Source: Betaproteobacteria bacterium (GTDB taxonomy: Bacteria > Pseudomonadota > Gammaproteobacteria > Burkholderiales > UBA6910). From it: a DNA stretch of 64,000 nt. The notes under the pieces are model-generated. The model was not told the DNA's origin, made no database searches, and saw only the letters and a program-made list of their open reading frames with translations. The translations under genes were made by a program, and so were the position numbers. This document shows positions 37,131 to 46,293 of this stretch, one piece after another. Numbering within the stretch: position 1 is the stretch's first letter; each line of letters begins with the position of its first letter. The stretch lies in the NCBI GenBank assembly GCA_016183615.1, contig JACPEG010000004.1, forward strand, positions 103,847 to 167,846, read 5' to 3'.

Positions 37131-38302
37131 TCGTGCCGGAAAGCGTCTTTCGGGCATTCCCCAGGCTGGCGGTCACGGCCGACCCCTCCAGCGGTCCCGC
37201 CGCTCCGCGCACCGCGGTCCTCCGGATGGCGGGGCGCGCGTTTGCCACCGAGGGAGGCGAATCGCTGCCGGAACTGGAGATGCGTTTCGAAACCTATGGC
37301 CGTCCGAGCGCCCGCCGCGACAACGCGGTGCTGGTGTTCCACGCCCTGAGCGGCAGCGCGCACCTGGCGGGACAGTACAGCGAAGCGGTTCTCGCCGACC
37401 TTTCTTCCCTGGAGCAGGCCTTCGGGGCGGAAGGCTGGTGGGAGGGGCTGGTGGGTGAAGGCAGGCTGCTCGACCCCGCCCGCGACTACGTAATTTGCGC
37501 CAACCACCCGGGCAGCTGCTACGGCTCCACCGGCCCGCTCTCCGTGGATCCGCGGAGCGGCCGTCCTTACGGCCGGGACTTCCCCGCCCTCACCGTGCGC
37601 GATCTGGCGCGGGTGCAGGCGCGGCTGCTCGATCATCTGGGGGTGGAACAGGCCGTGGTGATCGGCGGCAGCCTCGGCGGCATGGTGGCCCTGGAGTTCG
37701 CCCTCATGTTCCCGGAGCGGGTGAAGCGCCTCGCCGTGGTCGCCGCGCCGGCGCGCCAGGGGCCGTGGGCGCGGGCCTGGAACCGGCTATCGCGCGAAGC
37801 CATCCTGGCCGACCAGGCCTATTATCGCCAGGGGCCCCGCCAGGCGCAGCCGACGGGATTGGCGCTCGCCCGTGCCATCGCCATGTTGAGCTACCGTTCC
37901 CCGGAAAGCTTCCTGCGGCGCTGGAGCGATGACCCGGCGCGCGGCGAAGACTATCCCCTCCATCAGGGCGAAAAATTCATTCGCCGCTTCGACGCCAGCA
38001 GCTATCTCGTCCTCTCTGCCGCGCTGGACAGCCACGACATCGGCCGCGGGCGGGGCGGAATCGAGGCGGCGCTGAAGGGTCTGAAGGCGCCGGCCCTGTT
38101 CCTCGGCATCGATTCCGACATCCTGTATCCGGCCTCCGAGATCGAGGCGCTGGCCCGCCTTGCGCGGGCGGAGTACGCGTTGCTGCGCAGCCCCCACGGC
38201 CACGACGCCTTTCTCATTGAAACCGGCGCAATAACCGAGCTGCTCTCCCCATTTCTCGGCACGGAAGCCGGAGCGGGAACGGTATTTCGCTTCTGCATTT
38301 GA
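37127..38302 (+). CDS. metX: homoserine O-acetyltransferase (MetX)
   Basis: Makes the acyl-homoserine used by MetY and cystathionine gamma-synthase. The 391-aa alpha/beta hydrolase-fold protein has [29 protein letters not shown], the nucleophile [14 protein letters not shown] and C-terminal GHDAFLIE with the catalytic His. The real donor (acetyl- or succinyl-CoA) cannot be decided by eye. metX is often followed by metW in Proteobacteria; here metW is absent and the gene is locked between metY and an acyl-CoA ligase, so this may be a second, pathway-specific copy. Confidence 0.9.
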   Translation: MIVPESVFRAFPRLAVTADPSSGPAAPRTAVLRMAGRAFATEGGESLPELEMRFETYGRPSARRDNAVLVFHALSGSAHLAGQYSEAVLADLSSLEQAFGAEGWWEGLVGEGRLLDPARDYVICANHPGSCYGSTGPLSVDPRSGRPYGRDFPALTVRDLARVQARLLDHLGVEQAVVIGGSLGGMVALEFALMFPERVKRLAVVAAPARQGPWARAWNRLSREAILADQAYYRQGPRQAQPTGLALARAIAMLSYRSPESFLRRWSDDPARGEDYPLHQGEKFIRRFDASSYLVLSAALDSHDIGRGRGGIEAALKGLKAPALFLGIDSDILYPASEIEALARLARAEYALLRSPHGHDAFLIETGAITELLSPFLGTEAGAGTVFRFCI

Positions 38303-38314
38303 AGAGAGCAAGCC

Positions 38315-40024
38315 ATGCATGCACTGATGATGCAGATTCCTCTGCTCGTTTCCGGCCTGATCGCCCACGCCGATCGCTGGCACGGCGACACCAAGATCGT
38401 GAGCCGCACCGTGGAGGACCCCAAAGGCCTGCTCCATCGCAGCACCTGGCGGGAGGTGCACCGCCGCGCGCGGCAACTCGCCAACGGCCTGCGACATCTT
38501 GGAGTGAGGGAAGGCGACCGGGTCGCGACCCTCGCCTGGAATACCCACCGCCACCTGGAGCTTTATTACGCCATCTCCGGGAGCGGCGCGGTGTGCCATA
38601 CGGTCAATCCGCGGCTGTTCGACGAGCAGATCGCCTTCATCCTCGGCGATGCGGACGCCCAGGTGCTGTTCTTCGATATCTCCTTCGCCGAGCTGGCCGC
38701 GCGGCTCGTTCCGACGTTGCCGCGAGTTTGCCACTTCGTGCAGATGAGCGCCCGGGAGGCATTGCCCGCCGGCTTCCCCGCGGAGTTGCTCGCCTACGAG
38801 GACTTGGTGCGCGGCCACTCGGAGCGTTTCGACTGGCCGTTGCTGGACGAAAACGCGGCGTGCGGGCTGTGCTACACCTCGGGCACGACCGGCAATCCAA
38901 AAGGAGCCCTCTACAGCCACCGCTCCGCGGTGCTCCACGCCTATGCGTGCGCCCTGCCGGACAGCTTCGGCGTCTCGGCCTGCGACGTGGTGATGCCGGT
39001 GGTGCCCATGTATCACGTGAACGCCTGGGGTCTGCCCTATGTCGCCGCCCTGACGGGGGCCAAACTGGTGCTGCCGGGTCCCCTGCTCGACGGCGCCAGC
39101 CTGCATCGGCTGATCCTGCAGGAAGGCGTCACCCTCTCCGCGGGAGTGCCCACGGTCTGGGCCGGCCTGCTCCAGCACCTGGCGCGGCACGGCGGCGATC
39201 TCGGCAGGCTGCGCAAACTCGTGATCGGCGGCTCAACCTGCCCGCCCGCCATGCGCGAGCGGTTCGAGCAGCTCGGCGTAACCGCGCTTCATGCCTGGGG
39301 CATGACCGAGCTGTCACCCATCGGAACGGTCAACGCGCCGAGGGGCGATGAAGAGATCATTTCGTCCGAAGCGCGCGCCAGGCGTCGCGCCAAGCAGGGC
39401 CGGCCCCTGCCGGGCGTCGAATTCGCCATCCTCGACGAGGACGGCCAGCCCTTGCCCCATGACGGCGAATCCTTCGGGGAGCTGGTGGCGCGGGCACCCT
39501 GGGCGATTCGCCAGTACTTCGGCCGTCCGGAGCGGGAGGGCTTCACCCCCGATGGGTGGTTTCGCACCGGCGACGTGGCGACCCTGGACCCCGCCGGCTA
39601 CATGCAGATCACCGACCGGGCGAAGGACGTGATCAAGTCCGGCGGCGAATGGATCAGCTCCATCGAGCTTGAGAATGTTCTCGCGGCTCATCCCTCCGTG
39701 CTGGAGGCGGCCGCGGTCGCGGTCCCCCACCCCAAATGGGACGAACGCCCGCTAATGGCCGTGGTGCTCAAGCCCGGGGCCACGCTCGGTCGCGACGAGA
39801 TGCGGGCCTTCTACGAGAGCAGGGTGGCGAAATGGTGGATTCCGGACGATCTGGAAGTGGTGGACGAGATACCCCACACGGCCACCGGCAAGATCAACAA
39901 GCTGGCGCTGCGCACCCGTTTCCGCGACCATTGCTGGCCGGAAGACGCTGCCGCGCACACCACGGCCACTGCGACGGGGGACATCGTCGATATTGGGGTC
40001 GACCTTATCGAGCAACCGGGATAA
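38315..40024 (+). CDS. acyl-CoA ligase, AlkK/DmdB-like
   Basis: 569-aa AMP-forming ligase. N-terminus MQIPLLVSGLIAHADRWHGD, CYTSGTTGNPKGALYSHRS, MPVVPMYHVNAWGLPYVAAL, the motif ALHAWGMTELSPIG and C-terminal IPHTATGKINKLALRTRF place it with AlkK-type medium-chain ligases and with DmdB, the 3-methylmercaptopropionyl-CoA ligase of DMSP demethylation. The neighbours (MetY, which can fix methanethiol) make a methylthio-acid substrate attractive, but this is an inference; a fatty-acid substrate is equally possible from sequence alone. Confidence 0.85.
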   Translation: MHALMMQIPLLVSGLIAHADRWHGDTKIVSRTVEDPKGLLHRSTWREVHRRARQLANGLRHLGVREGDRVATLAWNTHRHLELYYAISGSGAVCHTVNPRLFDEQIAFILGDADAQVLFFDISFAELAARLVPTLPRVCHFVQMSAREALPAGFPAELLAYEDLVRGHSERFDWPLLDENAACGLCYTSGTTGNPKGALYSHRSAVLHAYACALPDSFGVSACDVVMPVVPMYHVNAWGLPYVAALTGAKLVLPGPLLDGASLHRLILQEGVTLSAGVPTVWAGLLQHLARHGGDLGRLRKLVIGGSTCPPAMRERFEQLGVTALHAWGMTELSPIGTVNAPRGDEEIISSEARARRRAKQGRPLPGVEFAILDEDGQPLPHDGESFGELVARAPWAIRQYFGRPEREGFTPDGWFRTGDVATLDPAGYMQITDRAKDVIKSGGEWISSIELENVLAAHPSVLEAAAVAVPHPKWDERPLMAVVLKPGATLGRDEMRAFYESRVAKWWIPDDLEVVDEIPHTATGKINKLALRTRFRDHCWPEDAAAHTTATATGDIVDIGVDLIEQPG

Positions 40025-40029
40025 ATACC

Positions 40030-41403
40030 ATGCGGGCAACCGCCCACGGCAACGTGCTCGAGTTGATCGGCGACACGCCGCTCGTCGAGATCTCCCGCCT
40101 CGACACCGGCCCCTGTCGGCTTTTCCTCAAGCTGGAGAGCCAGAACCCCGGCGGGTCCATCAAGGACCGCATTGCGCTTTCCATGATCGAGGCCGCCGAG
40201 CGCGAGGGGAGAATCAGGCCGGGGGCGACGCTGGTCGAGGCGACCGCCGGCAACACCGGACTCGGCCTCGCGCTGGTCGCCGCGCAGAAGGGCTACCGGC
40301 TGCTGCTGGTGGTGCCGGACAAGATGTCCCAGGAGAAGATCTTCCACCTCAAGGCGATGGGGGCGGAGGTGGTACTGACCCGCTCGGATGTCGCCAAGGG
40401 CCATCCCGAGTACTACCAGGACCTCGCCGAGACACTGGCGCGCGAGACGCCGGGCGCGTTTTACATCAACCAGTTCGCCAACCCCGCTAACCCGAAGGCG
40501 CACGAAGAGACCACCGGCCCGGAGATCTGGGAGCAGATGCAGCACGAGGTGGATGCCGTGGTGTGCGGCGTCGGGAGCGGCGGCACGATCACCGGTCTGT
40601 CGCGCTTTTTCGCGCGCGCCGCGCCGCGGACGGAAGTCGTGCTCGCCGACCCCGAGGGTTCCGTGCTCGCCGGGTACGTGAAGACCGGCGCGGTGGCGAA
40701 GGAGGCTGGTTCCTGGCTCGTGGAGGGCATCGGCGAGGACTTCGTGCCGCCGGTATGCGACCTTTCGCGCGTGAGAGAGGCCTACACGATCCCCGATGCC
40801 AAGGCCTTCGACGCCTGCCGCGAGCTGCTCTCGCAGGAAGGCATCCTCGCGGGCACCAGCTCGGGAACGCTGATCTCCGCGGCGCTGCGCTACTGCCGGG
40901 AGCAAAAGGAGCCGAAGCGCGTCGTCACTTTCGTGTGCGACAGCGGCAACAAGTACCTCTCCAAGGTCTACAACGACTACTGGATGATCGATCAGGGGTT
41001 CATCGAGCGCGAGACCTGCGGCGACTTGCGCGACCTGATCGCGCGCCGGCACCGGGAGCACGCCGTGATCGCCGTCGGCGCGGACGAGGCAGTGCTTGCC
41101 GCGTACCGGCGCATGAAGCTCTACGACGTCTCTCAGCTCCCGGTCCTGAAGGACGGAAAGATCGTTGGCATCGTTGACGAGGAGGATATTCTGCTCGATG
41201 TGTTCGACAAACCGGAGCGCTTCCACCGCCCTGTCACCGAGGCGATGGAGAGCCATCTCGTCACGGTGCCGAAGGATGCGCCGATCCCGCGGCTGATGGA
41301 GATCTTCAACCGGGGCATGGTCGCGATCGTGACGGACGGCGACGAGTTCCTGGGGCTGATCACCCGCATCGACCTGCTCAACTGGCTGCGCCGGCGCCGG
41401 TAG
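40030..41403 (+). CDS. cystathionine beta-synthase
   Basis: PLP enzyme of reverse transsulfuration: homocysteine and serine give cystathionine. The 457-aa protein has the catalytic domain with KLESQNPGGSIKDRIALSMI (PLP Lys), EATAGNTGLGLALVAAQKGY and the glycine-rich GVGSGGTITGLSRFF, then two CBS domains in the last about 120 residues (MKLYDVSQLPVLKDGKIVGI, PRLMEIFNRGMVAIVTDGDE). The C-terminal CBS pair distinguishes it from cysteine synthase. It begins 5 bases after the ligase stop. Confidence 0.92.
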   Translation: MRATAHGNVLELIGDTPLVEISRLDTGPCRLFLKLESQNPGGSIKDRIALSMIEAAEREGRIRPGATLVEATAGNTGLGLALVAAQKGYRLLLVVPDKMSQEKIFHLKAMGAEVVLTRSDVAKGHPEYYQDLAETLARETPGAFYINQFANPANPKAHEETTGPEIWEQMQHEVDAVVCGVGSGGTITGLSRFFARAAPRTEVVLADPEGSVLAGYVKTGAVAKEAGSWLVEGIGEDFVPPVCDLSRVREAYTIPDAKAFDACRELLSQEGILAGTSSGTLISAALRYCREQKEPKRVVTFVCDSGNKYLSKVYNDYWMIDQGFIERETCGDLRDLIARRHREHAVIAVGADEAVLAAYRRMKLYDVSQLPVLKDGKIVGIVDEEDILLDVFDKPERFHRPVTEAMESHLVTVPKDAPIPRLMEIFNRGMVAIVTDGDEFLGLITRIDLLNWLRRRR

Positions 41404-41412
41404 GAATGCCGG

Positions 41413-42579
41413 ATGAACGGCCGAACGAAGAAGCCAGGCTTCGCCACGCGCGCAATCCACGCCGGGCAGCGGCCCGATCCCCTGACGGGCGCCGTCATAA
41501 CCCCGATCTACGCGACCTCCACCTACGTGCAATCGAGCCCCGGGGCGCACAAGGGCTTCGATTACTCGCGTACGCGCAACCCGACCCGCGACGCACTCGA
41601 GGCGTGCATCGCAGACCTGGAGGCCGGCGACGCGGGATTCGCATTCGCCTCCGGAATGGCGGCGATCGGCACGGTACTCGAGCTTCTCGACAGCGGCTCT
41701 CACGTGGTGGCGATGGACGACCTCTACGGAGGGACCTACCGCCTGTTCGAGAACGTGCGCAAACGCTCGGCCGGGTTGGAGTTCACCTTCGTCGATCTGT
41801 CGGACCTCTCCGCGCTCGAACCGGCGATCCGTCCGAACACGCGCATGGTCTGGGTGGAGAGCCCGACCAATCCGCTGCTCAAGCTCGTGGATTTTTCCGG
41901 CGTCGCGCAGGTCGCGAAGCGCCGCGGCCTGCTGGCGGTGTGCGACAACACCTTCGCTTCGCCGTGGATCCAGCGCCCCGTCGAGCACGGCTTCGACATC
42001 GTCGTGCATTCGACCACTAAGTACCTGAACGGGCATTCCGACGTGATCGGCGGCGTGGTGGTGATCCGAAAGAACGAAGATCTCAAGGCAAAGCTCGGCT
42101 TTCTCCAGAACGCGGTGGGCGGCATACCGGGCCCGTTCGACGCGTTTCTGACCCTACGCGGCGTCAAGACGCTAGCGCTCAGGATGGAGCGGCACTGCGC
42201 GAGCGGGATGGCGACCGCGCAGTATTTGGAAAAGCACCCGAAAGTGGAGCGCGTGTACTACCCGGGACTCGCGAGCCATCCGCAGCACGCGCTGGCAAGG
42301 CGCCAGATGAATGGCCGCTACGGCGGCATGGTGACCGCGGTGCTGAGGGACGGACTCGATGCCGCGCGGCGATTTCTGGAGCGCTGCGAGCTGTTCGCGC
42401 TCGCCGAGAGCCTGGGCGGCGTGGAGAGCCTGATCGAGCACCCGGCAGTCATGACGCACGCGTCGATCCCCGCCGAAGTGCGCGCAAAGCTCGGCATCGG
42501 CGACGGACTGCTGCGCCTTTCGGTCGGCGTCGAGGATGTGGACGACCTGATCGCGGAACTCGATCACGCCCTTGCCTAG
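41413..42579 (+). CDS. cystathionine gamma-lyase/gamma-synthase
   Basis: PLP enzyme of the Cys/Met metabolism family, 388 aa, with FATRAIHAGQRPDPLTGAVI, YSRTRNPTRDALEACIADLE, the PLP lysine in HSTTKYLNGHSDVIGG and SLGGVESLIEHPAVMTHASI. Paired with the beta-synthase, a lyase role giving cysteine is more likely than gamma-synthase, but sequence cannot separate them. Its TAG stop lies inside the 4-bp target duplication of the IS element that follows, so the insertion hit the last bases of the gene without changing the protein. Confidence 0.9.
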   Translation: MNGRTKKPGFATRAIHAGQRPDPLTGAVITPIYATSTYVQSSPGAHKGFDYSRTRNPTRDALEACIADLEAGDAGFAFASGMAAIGTVLELLDSGSHVVAMDDLYGGTYRLFENVRKRSAGLEFTFVDLSDLSALEPAIRPNTRMVWVESPTNPLLKLVDFSGVAQVAKRRGLLAVCDNTFASPWIQRPVEHGFDIVVHSTTKYLNGHSDVIGGVVVIRKNEDLKAKLGFLQNAVGGIPGPFDAFLTLRGVKTLALRMERHCASGMATAQYLEKHPKVERVYYPGLASHPQHALARRQMNGRYGGMVTAVLRDGLDAARRFLERCELFALAESLGGVESLIEHPAVMTHASIPAEVRAKLGIGDGLLRLSVGVEDVDDLIAELDHALA

Positions 42580-44586
42580 CCGAACTTAGCGGATTCGGAC
42601 TGTTTTTTGGGTAATCGTGCAGCATAACCCATTGGTTTATCTGAGTGCTGGTGTCGGGAATTGCGCAAAAGCGGCTGTAGTGAAGACCTTGCCTCTAGCA
42701 TCTGGGGGATTTGTGCGGATAATCGAGTGCCAGAATGTTTCTGCGCGCGACCACTCGAAAGAAGGACGGCAAAGAGCACCGCTACTTTAGCGTGGTGGAG
42801 AACAAGCGCGTCAGTGGTGGACGCGTGCCGCAACGGCACGTGCTGTATCTGGGGGAGATCAACAGCTCGCAGGAGCTGGCGTGGCGCCGCTCGATCGAGG
42901 TGCTGGACGAGGCGAGGCAAGCGGCGCGAACGCTCTCGCTGTTTCCCGAGGATCGTTGCGAGGGGATCCTCCCGGACGAGTCGATTGTGCGTCTGAAGCT
43001 TGCGCAGTTGCGGCTGGAGCGGCCGCGGCAGTGGGGTGCGTGTTGGCTTACCCTGGGGCTATGGCAGCAGTTGGGGCTCGATGAGTTTTGGAGCGAGCGA
43101 CTGGCGCCCTCGCGTAAAGGCACGCGTTGGGATCAGGTGCTGTTTGTGCTGGTGGCGTATCGGCTCCTGTCCCCGGGTAGCGAGTGGCGGCTGCACCGGC
43201 ACTGGTTTGAGAGAAGTGCGCTCGGTGATTTGCTGGGCGCGGATGCCGCGCTTGCCGACATCCACACGCTCTACGGTTGTCACGACCGGCTGCTCAAGTA
43301 CAAGGAGGCGGTGTTCGATCACCTGGTGGAGCGCTGGCGGGATTTGTTTAACGCGAGCTTCGATGTGCTCTTGTATGACCTCACGAGCACGTACTTCGAG
43401 TCCGATCCACCGGCAGACGAAGACGATAAGCGCCGTCACGGCTACTCGCGCGATCATCGGCCCGACTGCGTGCAAGTGGTCATCGCGTTGGTGGTGACCC
43501 CGGAGGGCCTGCCGCTCGCCTACGAAGTGCTCCCAGGCAATACGGCGGACTCGACCACGCTCAAGGATTTCCTCGCTCGCATCGAGCGCCAGTATGGCAA
43601 AGCGCGCCGTGTGTGGTGCATGGATCGGGGCGTGCCCACCGAGGAAGTGCTCGCGCAGATGCGCGCGAGTGATCCGCCGGTGCATTATCTCGTGGGTACG
43701 CCCAAGGGACGTCTCACGCGTCTGGAGGAGTCGTTGCTGGAGAAACCCTGGTGTGCTGCCCGCCCCGGGGTCCAGGTGAAGCTCTTGCCACAGGATGGGG
43801 AGCTCTACGTGTTTGCCGAGAGTCGCGATCGGGTGGCCAAGGAGCGCTCGATGCGCCGCCGGCAACTGAAGGGGCTGTGGGAGCGGCTGAAGAAACTGAG
43901 CACGATGAGCCTCACCCGCGATGCGCTGCTGATGAAGCTCGGCGCCGCACAGACCAAGGCGCCCGCCGCGTGGCGGCTGATCGAGCTTGAAGTTGCCAAG
44001 CACGGTGCGAGCTTCGCCTATCGACTTGATCGTGACAAGCTCAGACAGATCCGGCGCCGCGAAGGCCGGTATCTACTGCGCACCAACCTCACGGAGTCTG
44101 ACCCGGCGAAACTCTGGCAGTTCTATCTGCAGCTCGTCGAGGTCGAAGCCGCCTTCAGAACGCTCAAGGGTGATCTGGCGCTGCGGCCGGTCTTCCATCA
44201 GGAACAGAGCCGCATCGAAGCGCACATCTTTATCGCGTTCCTCGCTTATTGCCTGCACGTCACGCTCGGCCAGCAACTGAAGGCGCTCGCGCCAGGCCTC
44301 ACCCCGCGCAGCGTGCTCGAGAAGTTCGCGGCCGTGCAAATGATCGATGTCTACATCCCAACCACCGACGGACGCGAACTGAGCCTCACGCGCTACACGC
44401 AGCCCGAGCCCGAGATCAAGCTGCTGCTGGAAAAACTCAAACTCACTTTGCCTGCCCAGGCCCCACCGAAAATCACTGCCGAGGAGGTCGTCCGAGCCGC
44501 AACCGTGTAGTGCAGACCTTCGGGGGTCACCCTATGAAGAATCAATCACTTGACCAGCTCGTACCCCGCGAATCCGCTAAGTTCGG
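42580..44586 (+). mobile_element. IS1634-like insertion sequence, complete (2007 bp)
   Basis: Bounded by perfect 18-bp terminal inverted repeats CCGAACTTAGCGGATTCG (42580-42597) and CGAATCCGCTAAGTTCGG (44569-44586), flanked by CTAG direct repeats at 42576-42579 and 44587-44590. One intact transposase gene lies inside. Perfect ends, intact ORF and flanking duplication indicate a recent insertion. It sits at the end of the organosulfur operon and probably cuts read-through into the EAL region. The duplication is only 4 bp and CTAG is itself a palindrome, so its exact length is uncertain. Confidence 0.92.
42735..44510 (+). CDS. IS1634-family transposase
   Basis: 591-aa DDE transposase of the IS4-like group. 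The first catalytic Asp lies in DVLLYDLTSTYFESD near residue 220; the second is expected in RVWCMDRGVPTEEVLAQM (near residue 297), and the third acidic residue in the FYLQLVEVEAAFRTLKGDLA segment (YREK-type region). The frame is open and full length, so the element may be active. Codon use is less GC-biased than in neighbouring genes. Confidence 0.92.
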   Translation: MFLRATTRKKDGKEHRYFSVVENKRVSGGRVPQRHVLYLGEINSSQELAWRRSIEVLDEARQAARTLSLFPEDRCEGILPDESIVRLKLAQLRLERPRQWGACWLTLGLWQQLGLDEFWSERLAPSRKGTRWDQVLFVLVAYRLLSPGSEWRLHRHWFERSALGDLLGADAALADIHTLYGCHDRLLKYKEAVFDHLVERWRDLFNASFDVLLYDLTSTYFESDPPADEDDKRRHGYSRDHRPDCVQVVIALVVTPEGLPLAYEVLPGNTADSTTLKDFLARIERQYGKARRVWCMDRGVPTEEVLAQMRASDPPVHYLVGTPKGRLTRLEESLLEKPWCAARPGVQVKLLPQDGELYVFAESRDRVAKERSMRRRQLKGLWERLKKLSTMSLTRDALLMKLGAAQTKAPAAWRLIELEVAKHGASFAYRLDRDKLRQIRRREGRYLLRTNLTESDPAKLWQFYLQLVEVEAAFRTLKGDLALRPVFHQEQSRIEAHIFIAFLAYCLHVTLGQQLKALAPGLTPRSVLEKFAAVQMIDVYIPTTDGRELSLTRYTQPEPEIKLLLEKLKLTLPAQAPPKITAEEVVRAATV

Positions 44587-44590
44587 CTAG

Positions 44591-44905
44591 CGGCAGGCTG
44601 CTGGTCGGGCAGGACCCCTCAGGTCCCACCCCCGTGAGAATCCCCGGTGGCCTGGTCCGCCTCATTCGGCTTCCCCCCGGCGCCTTCGATCGGCGTCCAT
44701 ATATGTTGGCGTTATAAGGAAATCAGAATTTGTTCGTTTTTCCGGGCGGTGTTCATCGTTATAGTGCACTGCAGAAGCTCGCAAGGCTTGTTGCTGAGGC
44801 ATTGCCACGAATGGGCGCTCCGCGTTGGCCACCGCGATCGCGAAGGCTGCGGCGGTCGGCGGCGCAGGAAACCGCGGCGCGGCGCTTGGATCGGGAAAGA
44901 TATAC
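44591..44905. other. 315-bp gene-free stretch after the IS element
   Basis: No reliable ORF. The middle (44695-44770) is AT-richer than its surroundings and probably holds the promoter of the EAL gene (TTATAG near 44758), but I could not find a convincing -35. No repeat or hairpin stands out. Confidence 0.4.
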
Positions 44906-45784
44906 ATGTCACCGGATCGGATAGGCGATTTCATCGAGGGGTTTTACAACAGCCGTTTCCCGGAATTTCCCCTGGATCGGCTCGGCGACGGCAGCGTGGT
45001 GGCCCGCTTCTACCAGTGCCGCCTGTCCAGCGTGTTTCAGCCGGTGTTCGACGGGAGGGTCCGCGCGCCGGTCGGGCACAAGGGCCTGATCCGCTGCTAT
45101 GGCGCCGGGGGTGAATCGCTCTCGCCCTGGGGGATTTTCTCCCACGCCGCGGATGATGCCACGCTGGTGCAGCTGGACCGGGTGTGCCGCACGCTGCACG
45201 TCCTGAATTTCATTCGCCGCACGCCTTCGGGGTTCAGGCTTTTCGTCACCGTCCAGCCCCGCCTGCTGTTGGCCGTGGGACTGGGATACGGGAGAGCTTT
45301 TCAGACCATCCTCGAGCAACTGGGCGTCGCCACGTCCCGCGTGGTGATCGAATTGCCGGAAGACCCGAACCTGGATTGGGACATCCTCAAGCTGGCGGTC
45401 GCCAACTATCGCTCCTGCGGCTACGCGGTGGCGCTTTCCCACGCACCGGGAAGTCACGACCGGTTTGCGGGCCTCAAGGGTTTGTATCCAGACATCCTGA
45501 AGGTCGATCCCAGGGATTTGGGCGGTGCAGACAGCCTCAAGGGCGTGGTCGACGTGGCCCACCGGCATGGAGCGCAGGCTCTGGTCCACAGGATCGAGAG
45601 CCCGCAGGTTGCGGGGCGGGCAACCCGGGCGGGCGCGGACTTCGTGCAGGGTAATTACTTCAGCCTCCCATCCCCGGACTGGGAGGCGCAATCGCAACCT
45701 GCGGAAAGGCGCGTTCAGGGGTTCGGAACAGGCCCACACGTGCATGAACGGGCGCCAGTCTCCGGTGATGGGGTCGGCGGATAA
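44906..45784 (+). CDS. degenerate EAL-domain protein
   Basis: A 292-aa protein with the EAL fold but without its active site. Compared with the consensus, the EAL motif reads GHKGLIR, the Asn of the next strand is Thr (FRLFVTVQPRLL), and the DDFG loop is lost (SHAPGSHDRF); ILKVDPRDL and HRIESPQVAGRATRAGADFV keep the later Lys and Glu. It should therefore not hydrolyse cyclic di-GMP and may bind it or a protein partner. The start at 44906 follows GGAAAG; the frame is open upstream to 44825 with no support. Confidence 0.8.
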   Translation: MSPDRIGDFIEGFYNSRFPEFPLDRLGDGSVVARFYQCRLSSVFQPVFDGRVRAPVGHKGLIRCYGAGGESLSPWGIFSHAADDATLVQLDRVCRTLHVLNFIRRTPSGFRLFVTVQPRLLLAVGLGYGRAFQTILEQLGVATSRVVIELPEDPNLDWDILKLAVANYRSCGYAVALSHAPGSHDRFAGLKGLYPDILKVDPRDLGGADSLKGVVDVAHRHGAQALVHRIESPQVAGRATRAGADFVQGNYFSLPSPDWEAQSQPAERRVQGFGTGPHVHERAPVSGDGVGG

Positions 45785-45929
45785 GGCAATCGGAACTTGG
45801 GCGGCAGCATCGCCAGCCGGAAGGCGATCTATGCCAGTTCTGCGCAAAGCCACGATCTGATTCGCGAGCTGTACGGCCCAAAGGAGAAACTGATTTTTTC
45901 ACTTACCAACTTTCAAGAAAGGGAAAATT

Positions 45930-46178
45930 ATGCTCAAGAAAACGTTGCTCGCTGCTGTGATCGCCACCCTGTCGGGCTCTTTCGCCGCCGTAGCTGATGA
46001 AGCGAAGCCGGTGGAGAAGCCTGCCGCCGTCAAGAAGGAAGATGCCGGCAAGGGCGACGCCAAAAAAGAAGTGAAGAAAAAGGCGAAAAAGGCCAAGGCC
46101 GAAAGGAAAGCCCAAAAGGAGGAAGGCGACGCCACGAAGCCCGCCGAATCCTGGAAAGGAGAACCGGGGAAGAAATAG
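45930..46178 (+). CDS. small exported lysine-rich protein (82 aa)
   Basis: Signal peptide (KKTLLAAVIATLSGSFAAVA) followed by about 60 residues of Lys, Glu and Ala (KKEVKKKAKKAKAERKAQKE), probably disordered and very basic. A ribosome binding site (AAAGGGAAA) precedes the ATG. A strong hairpin follows the stop. No family recognised; it could bind nucleic acid or anionic polymers at the cell surface, but there is no evidence for that. Confidence 0.7.
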   Translation: MLKKTLLAAVIATLSGSFAAVADEAKPVEKPAAVKKEDAGKGDAKKEVKKKAKKAKAERKAQKEEGDATKPAESWKGEPGKK

Positions 46179-46207
46179 CGCCGGAGCCGCCCCGACGAAG
46201 CGAGGAT

Positions 46208-46243
46208 CTCCTGAGGCCGCTGCTCCAGCTGCGGCCTCAGGAG
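46208..46243 (+). terminator. strong hairpin after the lysine-rich gene
   Basis: 13-bp perfect arms CTCCTGAGGCCGC (46208-46220) and GCGGCCTCAGGAG (46231-46243) with a 10-base loop, 30 bases after the stop. There is no T-tract. It separates the small gene from the metK remnant. Confidence 0.65.
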
Positions 46244-46293
46244 GTGTCAACGTAAAGAGTCGTAGCAGTGGCCCTAAGGTAGCGTAAGAGGCA

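Noticed and set aside
46244..46293. SAM or SAH riboswitch before the metK remnant
   Set aside because: Only about 50 bases lie between the hairpin and the start, with no recognisable riboswitch core.
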